Of a stretch of 64,000 bases of DNA, positions 32,053-43,700 are shown piece by piece (within the stretch, counting starts at the first letter, position 1; each line of letters begins with the position of its first letter). The translations under genes and the position numbers were made by a program. The stretch is from Escallonia rubra (lineage: Eukaryota > Streptophyta > Magnoliopsida > Escalloniales > Escalloniaceae): NCBI GenBank assembly GCA_033065855.1, contig JAVXUO010001206.1, forward strand, positions 181,846 through 245,845, written 5' to 3'. The notes under the pieces are model-generated. The model ran no database searches. It had not been told where the DNA came from and saw only the letters and a program-made list of their open reading frames with translations.

Positions 32053-32420
32053 CACATGCCCCCAGCACGATGCCCACTTTCGCGACAGACATCGTCGCGC
32101 TGGTGTGCCGCTTTCATGTCACATGTCCCTGGCACCATGCCCTATTCCGCGACACCCATCGTCACGTCCATGCACCGCTACCATATCATGTGCCCTTAGC
32201 ACCATACCCTATTTCACGACAGACGTCGCCACAACCATACACCGCTTTCATGTTACGTGCCCTTAGCACTATGCTATATTCCGCGATAGACGTCATCGCG
32301 CCCATGCACCGCTTTCATGCCATGTGCTCCTGACACCATGTTCTATTCCGCAACAAGCATCGTCGCGCTCATGTGCCTCTCCCATATTATGTGCTCCCGA
32401 GCACCCCACAAATTTCCGCG
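32053..32420. repeat. 67-bp minisatellite, about 5.5 diverged units
   Basis: The block CATGTGCCC..AGCACCATGCCCTATT, CCGCGACAGACGTCGTCGCG, CCCATGCACCGCTTTCATG recurs with anchors at about 32058, 32125, 32191, 32258, 32325 and 32392. Spacings are 67 bp, with 66 once. Degenerate half-units extend left to about 31960. Open frames across it follow the repeat. Confidence 0.85.
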
Positions 32421-35400
32421 CTACTAACATAATCGTTCCCCCGGCTCTTTGGCACACTACTGAGCCCTCCAACATTGGTCCATCTATTCACCACACCAAG
32501 CGCCCCCTACCTTAGACGTGGAACATGCTTCGACCCATTCTCCAGAGTGTGCAGCATTCCGAGGGGCTCTGCTCGTAGTGCTTTGGCATGAGGACCTTTG
32601 GAAGCGCGATAGGCTCACTCTCAAAGACACTATCTCTGCCTGAGGCGACTTGCATGACACAAGGCACGCCTGAGAAGTGACCACGTCACACTCACGTTGT
32701 CGGTGGACACTGGCATTCGTATACCCCTGGTGACGTGTCATTCTCAGGGGACGACACGTGTCAACTGATGACACATGTATACTTTTGCCTATAATTAGAG
32801 TACTTTCGACTTCATTGGGGGACGCAACTTTCATTTGACAAAATCACTTTCTCACTTTAGAATCTAGAGGTATTGAATTCTAGAGAGAGAGAGACACAAT
32901 TAGACATAACACTGGACCTAGACATAACACTGTTACTTGGACCTCAGCTTGGGTTGTCGATTGTCGGCCCTGTTCGTCTCAACCCTCGTCTCACACATGT
33001 TTATGTAACTCCTCTAAATCTTAAACAAAATTTCCCACTTTCATTGTTACAATTTTCAAAAACCCCATATTTCTAGCCCTCTATTAGGTTCACTGTCTCT
33101 TTCTTTCGATGTTCTAAGTATGTCATTGCAGTCCCCTGGAAGGATCCATCTTTCTAGGCGAGGAAAGCTATTCCTTACGTCTACGAAGTATTTGTTTTTT
33201 CCTCCAAATCTAAGGCTAAAATATAAGTCCACTGCACTCTAGATCTTACACCAGAAACTCCGCATTTAGTACAGTTTGACATTTTGCGAATATTCTTACA
33301 TGAATTGAGCCTCACCAGACTATAGCTAGACCCCTCATCTTGCATGTCGAATCCATCATCATGATCTAATCCTAGTTAAACTAGCTCATCGCCTCTCTAA
33401 TCCATCTTCCACCGTTCATCATTCCTGAATACAAATATACTTCTCCCACACCCTAAAATTTATAAGAGCATATTATACACAGAAATTTCATGTCTAAAAT
33501 TGCGAGACAAGAAATAATGCACAAAATTCAATTTATCAAATTTGAGTTAAAGGTTACACCAATTTGTGATTTTTTACACAAAACATATTAAAAATCCGTT
33601 GGTTCGATCTCCGATACGGTCACCATCCGAAGGCCGAAACAACTTGATCTTGAAATACGGACTTTGACTTCTTCAATCTTTACGGTTGAAAGATCGTCGA
33701 AATGATGCTTGATCAAGGGCTTTAAAGCTTTATCCTGAACAAGTGTGGTGATCCTTGACTTGTACAATCTCCAAAGTTCAAGATGAATTCCTCTTTGATT
33801 TTTGATTAAAAAGAAATTAACCTTCGCATTTTAGAAGTGCTAAATTGAAGAAGGAAAATAAATTAGTGGGTACGTTTTTCAAATGAAGCACAAAGTAAGA
33901 TGACAGAGCTTCGGTAAATCTTTGTTTTTTTTATTTTTTGCAGCGACCCTGGGTGTCTCTCTTCTCTACCCTAAGGCCTTTATTTATAGGTAAGATGGTA
34001 GGCTTAATTTTGGAAACTCCATAATTCGGGCTTTGATTTCGTAATCAAAGAGACTTGTCCCCTTCAATTCAATCAGAATTTCTTGATTAAAAGGATTCTC
34101 ATTTTGATTTAATTTAGGAATACTGTTTTTTAGTCAAAGTTGACTTATTTGACTTTTACAGTAATAAGACCACACACTTGGGTTAGACTCATTAACCAAA
34201 TGATTTTACTTGGACTGGTTCTTCCAATATAGTTTGGCGCGAACCCATCATTTTGTTTGACTTTGAGTCGGCACCTTGACCTGCAGGTTCTGCTATGCTG
34301 AATATTTGACTTGTCAACAAAACTTCTCATTATTGACTATTACAAACTTTTAGTGTCTACCATGATCCGCATTGAGGCCATTTTTGGCTGGCTGGCTCCC
34401 TCCACCCAATTCTGAAAACCTAATCATTATCTTGATTGGTCTTATCTGCTTCACTACTCATTATCCCCCAAGTTTGAGAATTAACTATCAACTTCTACCC
34501 TACTCTCTAAGTCTCATCAATGTCATAGAGTGTTTTTCTGGTACGTACGAAGTTTCCTTTTATATTGACTTCCTTAGCTTCTACAATGTGCCCCCGCCCC
34601 CTCTTTCCCTGGATTGTTGTTCAACTCTCACTATTGACCTTGGGCTTCTATCTTCTTTTTGGGTATCAGTTTCATTCTACTTTTTTTAGCCCAATGTCTA
34701 GCCACTTTGGCTACATTTGGTCCACCGGATAGGATAAACCAAAATGATAGGATAAGGGAAGATTTCGTTTCCAGTCGAGCAGAGGAGGATAAGGATTTAA
34801 TCCTATGATGTGTTTGGGACCAACATCGGATTACAAGCCGGAGAGATCTATATATTCAACCAAATCACCACCCACAACCACCTATTGCAACCCACAACCA
34901 CCACAAGCCACCCATCGCAACCCACAACCACCACACGGGGATGGATGCTCAAAATTAGTCGAATCACCAAACTCCTTAGCATTTTAATAAAGCAAATGCG
35001 CTACTGAATTTCCAAATCAAAGAACCAATGAATCCTCAACAGGTCTCAACCTCTGCAGGTCGGTGGCACCAAAGGTGTCAGTGGAGCATAGCAACGTTGA
35101 TGGGTGCTACACCAGCAGCCATAGAATTTCAAAATCAAAGCAGCAATGAAACCTCAACATGTCTCAGCCGCTGCAGGTCGGCAGCGGCAGTGATGACATC
35201 AATGGAGCAGGGCGGCGTCAATGGGTGTTGCGCCGACGGTGGGGTGTTGCACTTGTCTTAGCGACGTATGCCCGTTGTTTTTTTATCCCAAGGGGTTGGG
35301 ATAAAACTACTACCAACCCCCCCTCCTCCCCTCCTCTTGGTATAGAATTATCACACTCTAGTGCGATAAAAGCCGTCCAACTTATTCGTCATTTAAATGT

Positions 35401-36449
35401 GAGGCTAAACTCTGAATATAATTATGTACATCATATCTCGAGCTCTTATTCCGCGTGCCAAATACAGCCTTTGCGTGTTGGTTATGGACATCCTTGTTCA
35501 CCTCTTTCAAGGCTTCCAAATCGAATCAGCACCTCCAGCCTCTAAGATGTCACGGGTCCATCGAACACTTACAAAGATGCGTCATGTGTCAACTATCAAC
35601 TAGAGATTCTTTACCTCCATAGCATTCATCGATGATGCATTATGCTAATGGATGTCTGGATTCTAAGGGGTGATGAAGGTCGTTGCCCTTGTGATTGCGA
35701 AGATCTTTTCATTCTTTGGTTTTGCTTTCGAAGATATCATGTTTGGATAGTCCTTTTAACATTATCATTTTTCGCATTTAGAAAAGAAAAACAAAATCCT
35801 TTTCTATAGAACATGAAAACATGTGTAACATTGTTTGTTCACCATTTTCTAATATAATCAAACAAAATCAGGGAATATTTCCTAATTGTAAAAATTGTTT
35901 AGCTCTCATATCCCTATCATATATAGTTGATGTCTTGTATTTTTTTGCTTTTAGGTGAATCAGAAGAGTTTACATATCATGAACTACTCCACCTCCGAGG
36001 TATAATATGATTAACTAAGCTACTTGCCAAAAAAGATCAAAAGGGAGTTATGAACTAATACAAAGTTTATCAAATTTAAGAACATAAAAGTATAAAAAGT
36101 TGCAAGCAAGACGAGTATCAGTGATTCAAAAGGTTGCTCGATCCGAACTATTAGTTGGTAGATTTGCCGTCTTTGTCTGGGCAGGAGCGGGCATTTTGTA
36201 TCCTCCCTTTCCCCTTCATTCGTCATTATAGCTCACAACAATCTAGATTTCCAGCTCGATCTAAAACTGAGATGCGGTCAACTTTGAGTAAAATCAGCAG
36301 GTGAAATAACTGTTGACAATGAACTGAGTTCATCCTAAAAAATCAGGAGTAACTAACAGAATCAAAATGAAGGGGAGGAGAAATTACAAATAAATGATAG
36401 AAAGTAGATCAACAGAGAATGAAGGAATAAAAAAATGAATGAAAGATGA
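32421..36449. other. No recognisable gene; LTR-like pieces and a tandem duplication
   Basis: 32690-32860 has ACGTGTCA-type repeats before a possible TATA region. At 33960-33985 the minus strand reads CCTATAAATAAAGGCC, a TATA-box context as in LTR promoters, but no partner LTR was found. 34700-34830 (GGTCCACCGGATAGGATAAA) resembles a Harbinger/Tourist MITE end. A 118-bp tandem pair lies at 35006-35245. No coding exons recognised. Confidence 0.4.
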
Positions 36450-36662
36450 TCAAATCTGACAGCCACAACAGAGGAAGAAGAAGCAGAGCGTGGAGACAAG
36501 TACAATGGCCTCCACCACGTACAGAATCTTGAACACGACGTCGTCCACCGCCGATATCTGAACTTTGAGCCGTTTCAGCTTGACCCCCCCAGAAGAGATC
36601 TTCTTCCATGGCCAAACCTCCTTGCTCGCCTTCTTTAACGACCACGCCACTTTCTTCCCCAT
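36450..36662 (-). CDS. Small single-pass membrane protein, 70 aa
   Basis: Frame from ATG 36662 to TGA 36450. Residues 1-35 are strongly basic with WSLKKASKEVWPWKK and KLKRLKVQ. Then comes ISAVDDVVFKILYVVEAIVL, running into a hydrophobic Cys-rich end, VSTLCFFFLCCGCQI. The arrangement (basic head, one C-terminal helix, CCGC end) recalls small uncharacterised plant membrane proteins with an SAVDD motif; this is from memory, not a search. The start is chosen because the preceding in-frame codon is not ATG. A (CT)n-rich leader lies just upstream (36665-36685). It is on the same strand as, and about 1.1 kb downstream of, CALS7. An overlapping frame in another phase (36798-36409) is discounted. Confidence 0.65.
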   Translation of the reverse strand: MGKKVAWSLKKASKEVWPWKKISSGGVKLKRLKVQISAVDDVVFKILYVVEAIVLVSTLCFFFLCCGCQI

Positions 36663-37792
36663 TTTCAAGCTCTCTCTCTCTCTTAGGACTTAGGAGCCGT
36701 TGCTCTCTTCCTCCAGGGACTCTCCTTCTTATTTGTCTGCATTGTACACGCGCCATTTCATACCTGCCTTTCTTACTTTGGAAAGAGACCGTTATCATTG
36801 ATTACATCTCCAAATAGTGGGATATGGCTGGCCGATGTAATATGCCATCACTGGTCTACGAGGGTGTTTTGGTCATTAAGGTCATTGTCCATCACAATTA
36901 AATGAGTGTTCTCCTTTCTGTTTTCAACGGTCCCAAAATAAGTACATATTATACTTTATAAATTATTTAGACACTCGTAAAAGCCAATTTTTTGATGTAC
37001 CCTTTTCATGTTTAGCATCGGTAATAACGATATCATGAACATATAAGCAATTGAGACCGACATTTATGAGTAATATACCTCTGCTAAAATGTACGTCTGA
37101 TCGAATTTTTTACTGTGCAATACATCTGCTGTAATAGAAGAATATTGTAAAATACATATTCGTGACAGCATATTATCGCCATCAACTTTAGTAACAACCA
37201 CAAAACCTCATCTTTCATCGTAAAGCTGCAACGTACAATAGAGAATCAATGTCACAGTTATTTAGGAACGGAAGGAGTAAGTTTTGGGTTCCATTCAGAA
37301 TATTGTAAGACTTTGATTTGTTGCTAGAATGTATGCCAGCTGCTTTGTCATTTTTATCTGAACATAAGAACTCATGCACATGGTGCGAAGGATATGAACA
37401 TAATCATGTGGCTCCTCCATGTATCGCCAATTAAATGGCCTCGGGTAGTTGCCTGTGGCAGTGCTGCTTAAGGATGAAACCCAGCTCGACGAAATTTGCA
37501 CAGAACTACACCACAATCAACTGGAAAGGGAAGTCTGAAATCAAAGTGACGTTTATAATTTACAAGATCCGCAACAACATTGCAGAGGAAGGAACAAGAA
37601 AGAAAAAGGTTGCAATGAACTGCATCTATTATCTTCGAGTCAACTAGTACATGATCACTGTCTCATTTCGAAACTACATCTATTACAGGTACTGAAATGA
37701 TCAGAAGGCGTAAACAATCCTAATTAATGGAGCTTCTGAAAAACAATGAATAAGCTTAAACTATCAAAGAGGAATATGAGATTTATGAAATT
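36663..37792. other. Intergenic region between CALS7 and the small membrane-protein gene
   Basis: Contains the 3' UTR/flank of CALS7 (right) and the presumed promoter of the 70-aa gene (left). AT-rich; no transposon ends or further exons seen. Confidence 0.5.
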
Positions 37793-40700
37793 TTAACTGG
37801 ATGAGGTCTTGTCTTTCTTCCCTGCAAGAATCATAGAAATCTGGAGCCCTCTACTGAAAGCTTGATTGAAGAGTAGCCGTGTTTGGAATTCTGATACGAA
37901 TGGAAACCAGGCTAATACAACTACGGGCATGAATAACACTAGTCCCATTACACATTCATAAGCTCTTCCCAGCTCCATTATCGAATCCCAGAAGCCTATG
38001 CCTTTCAAACAGGGCCTGCAGGCTTGACCAATCTTCAAGACGAAAAGACAAAGAAAAGTCGTCAGAGAACTTCGAAAAAGACACAAGAAGAACCACCACC
38101 TCCCCTTCTCTTTTAAACAACTTTCTTTGTGCAAAATTAAATGCACCACAGGCGATGGCACTTGTGTAAGAAAGGGTAGCCGAAGGAGGCTTTCGACATT
38201 GCAGGGTCTACGGAGAATTCAGCCTATCCCTACTTTTTTTGGAAGGGGGCTGTTTGTGTAATATAAAGCAAACAAGGACAGCACTTATGTTTCCTACAGG
38301 TTCTACATGAATTAATTGAAACATGCCACATACAGACCCAGGGTTTTTCATGTGCTATAGCCAGGTAACCTCATGAAATTCCTGAACAGTCAAAAGTGCA
38401 GCAACAAAATTTTGGGGGCTACATTTGACGCATTTGAAAATGCAAGAAAATGTTTTCTAACTAGAGATAAATGGAAATTTGTGCACAAAAGCTCGGAAAG
38501 GTAAAGTGACTGTATATCCTACTATTTTCTTCAAACGAATATACTTTTCACATGGATGTAAGTTCCGATTTTTAACAAAGGATGCCAAACTTTGTTAGGC
38601 CTAATTATCTTAACTCATTGGGCTTTTACGTAATGAAATACTCAGAGCACTATTTATGGGGTCGGTGCAATTTTGATAGAACTGTCTAATATGCTACATG
38701 GTTTGTGCACTATCAGAATGTACAGAAGTTTGAACTTACCAGAAGAAGGGCCCACCCCGTCGGCAGGAAAGCAAGGACAGAAGCAAATAAATCACTTATT
38801 GTTAGGGCACATACTACAAATAAGACGGTCATAACTGATACGAAGCCAAGGAACAAAAGAGCTTTTAGAATCCGGAACATGAGCTGAAAGTCGGTACCAA
38901 ATTTTCGTCTGCCCATTGATACCATCTGATAAAAAAGGTACACATACAAGCAGCATTAGAGCATTCAACAAGTCAAAAAGACTAAAAAGCTCCTTTGGCA
39001 GTATCGCCCGTAGTTCCAAAATGTTCACGTATGCTCTAGCAAGTGCAAAAAATCTTTGAAAGCTATAAGTAAACGTGATGTTACGGGCAACAACCAAGCT
39101 ACGTTTATCAGAAGCATCTCATTTTTTCTAAACATTGAATTTAATATGAATACCTTTAAGACTAGAAGAGCCGTTGCCATAACAAACCAAGAAAGTCCAT
39201 AAACCTACAACGAACTTACTTTTGTTAATTGTCAGGTAAGATTGACGAATAGCAGAGAATGCATGTTTGTTATCGATAGGGTGGAGGGGGGACAAAAATT
39301 AAAATATTACCAGTATGCTCTTGCTGCCATGAGCAATATCAAGGTGATAGACAATCCCGTACTGGTATATGAAGAAGCGGAATGCAAGGATTATCTCAAG
39401 AACCCTACCCCTAATATTTGTGAATTTTAGGTGTTCCTGTTCTCCGTCCCACCAGGATTCCCAACTTTTATCCGGTGAGATACCAATACCGCCACGATTT
39501 CCCATCCACCTCTTCCAGTCTGTCCAGTCATCGACTGTTTTCTGCCACTCAAACCCGGATGGATTGAACACAAAAGGAGCAAACAACCAGGACGCAACGA
39601 GGAACCACATAGAGAATGTAATAAACAAGAAGAGATTTGAACTTCGATACGATTCCCCGTAGACTTGATAAACAACCAAAAGTATGGCGAGCTCCAACCC
39701 TTTCACGAAGTGACTACGCGAGTATAACCTGTAGTTTTCAGCAAATTTCGCATGGAAAACAACAAACCCACGGCCAGTAGCACGGTATTTAGAACCACCA
39801 TGTAAAATTGTTCTACCATAGTAATGCGCTTTTGTTCCAAGCTGAAATGTAAAGAACACAGAGGCCAGCTGCAGCTGCATAATTATAAAGTCACCGATCG
39901 CTCTGCGAAACCCTCTTTCAAGACCAATTTCCATGACCATAGGCAGCACCAACAATAAGCCCAGCTGAAAGACGGATTGGGTAGCCAAAGCCTCTTCCAG
40001 GGCCTTGCTCTGACGTATAGTTGGATCTTCTAGAATCCGTCTTTCCAACCCGCTCAAAACCATATACAAACGTCCGTATAGAAATAAATATACAGTGAGT
40101 ACAGTAACCTGAAAATCATGATCTCAAATCAAGCTCTAAACATGTATTCTCCATCTAATAGATAGAAGTCACAATCCTTTGAAAAAAGACAGCTGTGAGG
40201 AAGGTAGTAGAGACCCCTTTAAAGTATAATGCATGATTCACAAAGTCACACAACCGAGACCAGCGTACATCCCTCATCACCCTCAACATCCTGGAACCTT
40301 ATACCAATACCTATGTGTCAGGTTTACACATTTTCTCTTTGGCACAGATAACAATTCATGGAACGGAAGTTGAAACACACTGCAGACGTGGCTTAGAGGT
40401 AAGTAGTAACGTCCTCTCAGGAAACCTTGTTTGTGAGTTTTATGAAGGAGATAAGACAAAAGGAGATGGAAAGAAAGATAAATGGAACGAAAAGAGAGAA
40501 AGATTTGCCCTCTTTTCTTTTCAAACTCTCTGTTCAAACTTGAAAAGAAATGGAGAGAAAGGAAAGTAAGGTTGATAAAACATTTGGAATACCAAAATTA
40601 CCCTTTCATCTTTTAACAAAAACTAACACCACATTTCGAGAAAAAGAGCAGTCTAGTAATAGCAACTCCAAAACTTTCTCTTGCTTTCCTTTCTCTCCAA

Positions 40701-43700
40701 CTCACAAACAACACCAAAAGTGGTTTACTCTCTCTTCCAACCCAAACTCACAAACACAACGAAAGTACTCACAATTCTTTCTTTTCTTTTCTGTTCCCTC
40801 ATCTTCAACATATATTTTCTAAGTACTGACTCACAAATCGAAATAAAGGCAATCTACAACATACATTTTCAGAGATTTGCCAACACCAAAAGTTTCAAAT
40901 TTTATGCCGTACAATATAAACAATCCAAACAAACTAGGTAAGAAAAGCCGCTAGATGGGTCCCACCAACTTATGGTGCTGCGAGGGATGGAATGTGCAGT
41001 GGCCTAACCATCTTGGAGGTATCTCAGCGATAGCTACCAAAATTTAATACACTCGACTCAGGCATCAATTTTGGTTTGGCAAGAGCCAAAATCAAATTGC
41101 ACTCCTACATTTTGTTAAAACAGCCAATACTTCAGACCATGACCCAACCCTCTCCTTATTTCTTTTTCTTGTCTCTAAAGCATAGATAAGAGTATGTTTC
41201 CAAAGATATCAAAATCTAATTCCTGGAACCCACTCCAGTCTTGCTTCTCCCATCAGGACTATCTTTACCAGAACATAGTACTAGGCCAGACAACTATAGC
41301 AGATTGCTGTTGAGTAGCATATTACTAATATATTGCAATGGAGCCTATTCACAATTTCCATCAAAGATACGAAAATTAATTAATCCAGAAGTTTGATCTA
41401 TATATTAAGTTAGTCTAAGAGATTATGTTGATCAACATACCATGCTGCTAAAGTAGAAACCCACTGTGGTAAAATAGAATGACAACATTCTGTAGAAGTC
41501 AAAACGGCGCCCAAGCCTATAAACATCACGGCTAAGTGTCTGCTCGCCATTTCCATTCGCAACCTTAGCCTCAAAAAGAGATATCTGATTCATCCCCACA
41601 TCACGACCCTTGCCAACTTGGATATATTCATGATGCGTTATGTAACCCCCACGCAGCGTTGAGTTGTAACCTGAAGAGATTTATCAAATCAAACCCTCGA
41701 ATGGTACCTCATTGGTGCATAATATATTGGAGAACACACAGGTTACCTGAGAAGATGTCCTCGCTCAGGTTGATTATTTTTGAAGCTTTGCTAATGCCAC
41801 CCCTTGTTAAGTGAAAGATTCTGTCAAATATATCTGGATGACCATAATGGAACCGTACCCTGCAAAGATGGTAAGTACATAAAGAAGTCCTTATATTAGG
41901 AGTATTAAGGGCAGCATGGCCCTTTAGAAACCGATAAAGGATCCTACTTATGAGTAAAGCACCATTAAACATAAAGAAGCAAGTGCAGGTAAATCAACAT
42001 GTGACCAGTGAGCGAGAGAGCTGGTGATTAGACATATTTGCAGCCGCATTTGTTTATTCCAGGGTTTAAATCTGCATATTTCTTGAAATTTTAAAATCAA
42101 CATGCTTGTCGTATCTTATACATCTGGAAGCAAGATTATGGTAATAACAAACTATGGTGGTAATAGGGGCGCTAAACATCCAAGTGTAGCTGAGGTTAGT
42201 TTTCCTTCAGATAAATACTTACGAAGATTAAATGTGTTGATAGGGACTTCTTTAAATCCTATAACATGGAACAAACTGTTCCCAAAAGGCCAGCCCCAAT
42301 CTTGTACAGTTAAGCGCGTTAGCTGTATAAACCTCATCCACATTTATGTACCCTCTCTCAACAGTCACAAGACAAGTCTATGGAATTAGACAGGAACTGG
42401 TGCATCAAATTGATCGAACAGAGCACAAAAGTTTATCATGTATTCAACCTGGGAAAAGAAACAAGAGTAGGGAACGTGGTTGGATATTCAGACTCTGGCA
42501 TGGTTTGGGGTCAGGTTTTGCAAGACCCGAGCCTGATACTAAACTAACTTCAGCTCGAGCCACTATTTATCCGAAACCAAACCACTACCCAAAAGATTCA
42601 TAAAAATTTCCTGAGTTTCGAGGGCACTTGCATATGAGCCTTCTTTTGTCATGCTTGAGGTCAAACTCTTTCAAATATACAACATGAATTCTGGCAATGC
42701 AATGGATACATTTCTTTCGTGCAGTGAAAGACTTCAGCGCCTAGTTGTATTCAGGTGATGATCGACGTGCCTGTTATTTCAAACGCGCTATAAAGCATTC
42801 TGGATAGTGGCCTTAACAAAGTTACAGCTTGGCTTTGATCATTTTGAAACAGGGGATACGGACTACTAAACCGAGGAGAATGGACTCTTGTGGCTGTCGA
42901 CACTATAATTGCAGCAAATGTAGATACGAAAATCAGTTAAGGGAGATTTTGACATAGCCGAAGAAGAGGATTAGGGACTTCATTTGTGGCCTTAATGAAG
43001 TTAAACCTTGGCTTTGATCATTTTATAGCAGGGGATGCGGACTAATGAACGGAGGGGAACGTACTCTTAACGGCTATGGTCACAATAAATGTAGAGAGGA
43101 AAATCAGTTAGGGGGGTTTGACATAGCCGAAGAAGAGGATTAAGGACTTCAGTTGTTATATCTGGGCGTCCATCAAATGCTCCAAAATATGTCTTTGCTG
43201 TTCTAAATAATAGAGCATCACCTGAAAATACCTAAATAATTATAGGAACAGCCAATCAAATCTCTGTTTTATAAAAAGCCAATCATCTGCTCAAGCTTGG
43301 TAGAAAAACACGTGTTGTCACTTCTGGGCTTCATTCTTTGTGAAACTTTAGTTCCACACCCCCCCACAAAAAAAAGAAAAAAAAGAAATAAAATAGTGAA
43401 TTTGATGTTAAATCACAAAATCACTTGTTCTAATTTAGAGAAAGCCACTGCAAAATTTTATCTTTTTCTTTCCAATGCGACCATACCTTAGTGGGTTTGC
43501 CAATACCCTCTGGCCAATAGTAACAAAACTAGTCTCCTGGTTGGACATGAACCAAGCAAGTGATGAAACACTGTATATCAAAAGAAGGGATAAATTAGAA
43601 TAACTGCTCCAGTGTCTACAATAATTGCCTCAAGGATCTCTTTGACCTAAGCTATGATATCGAGATCAGTTACAAAGAAGAAAAAAAAATGGACTGGCTA

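Noticed and set aside
31351..32333. Several overlapping frames of up to 156 codons
   Set aside because: GC-rich sequence and the 67-bp minisatellite keep many frames open at once; codon content just follows the repeat.
32053..32420. Regularly spaced repeats considered as a CRISPR array
   Set aside because: Units are contiguous diverged tandem copies with no unique spacers, and the DNA is from a plant nucleus.
34690..34830. Possible Harbinger/Tourist MITE
   Set aside because: Only one end looks suggestive; no matching inverted end or 3-bp duplication was found.
36409..36798. A 129-codon frame overlapping the small membrane-protein gene
   Set aside because: Its composition (Arg/Gly/Glu-rich then hydrophobic) is that of a shifted frame; the 70-aa frame has a much more protein-like sequence.
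39299..40069. A 256-codon frame that could be called a short glucan synthase gene
   Set aside because: It is part of exon 39 of CALS7 with intron read-through at its end.
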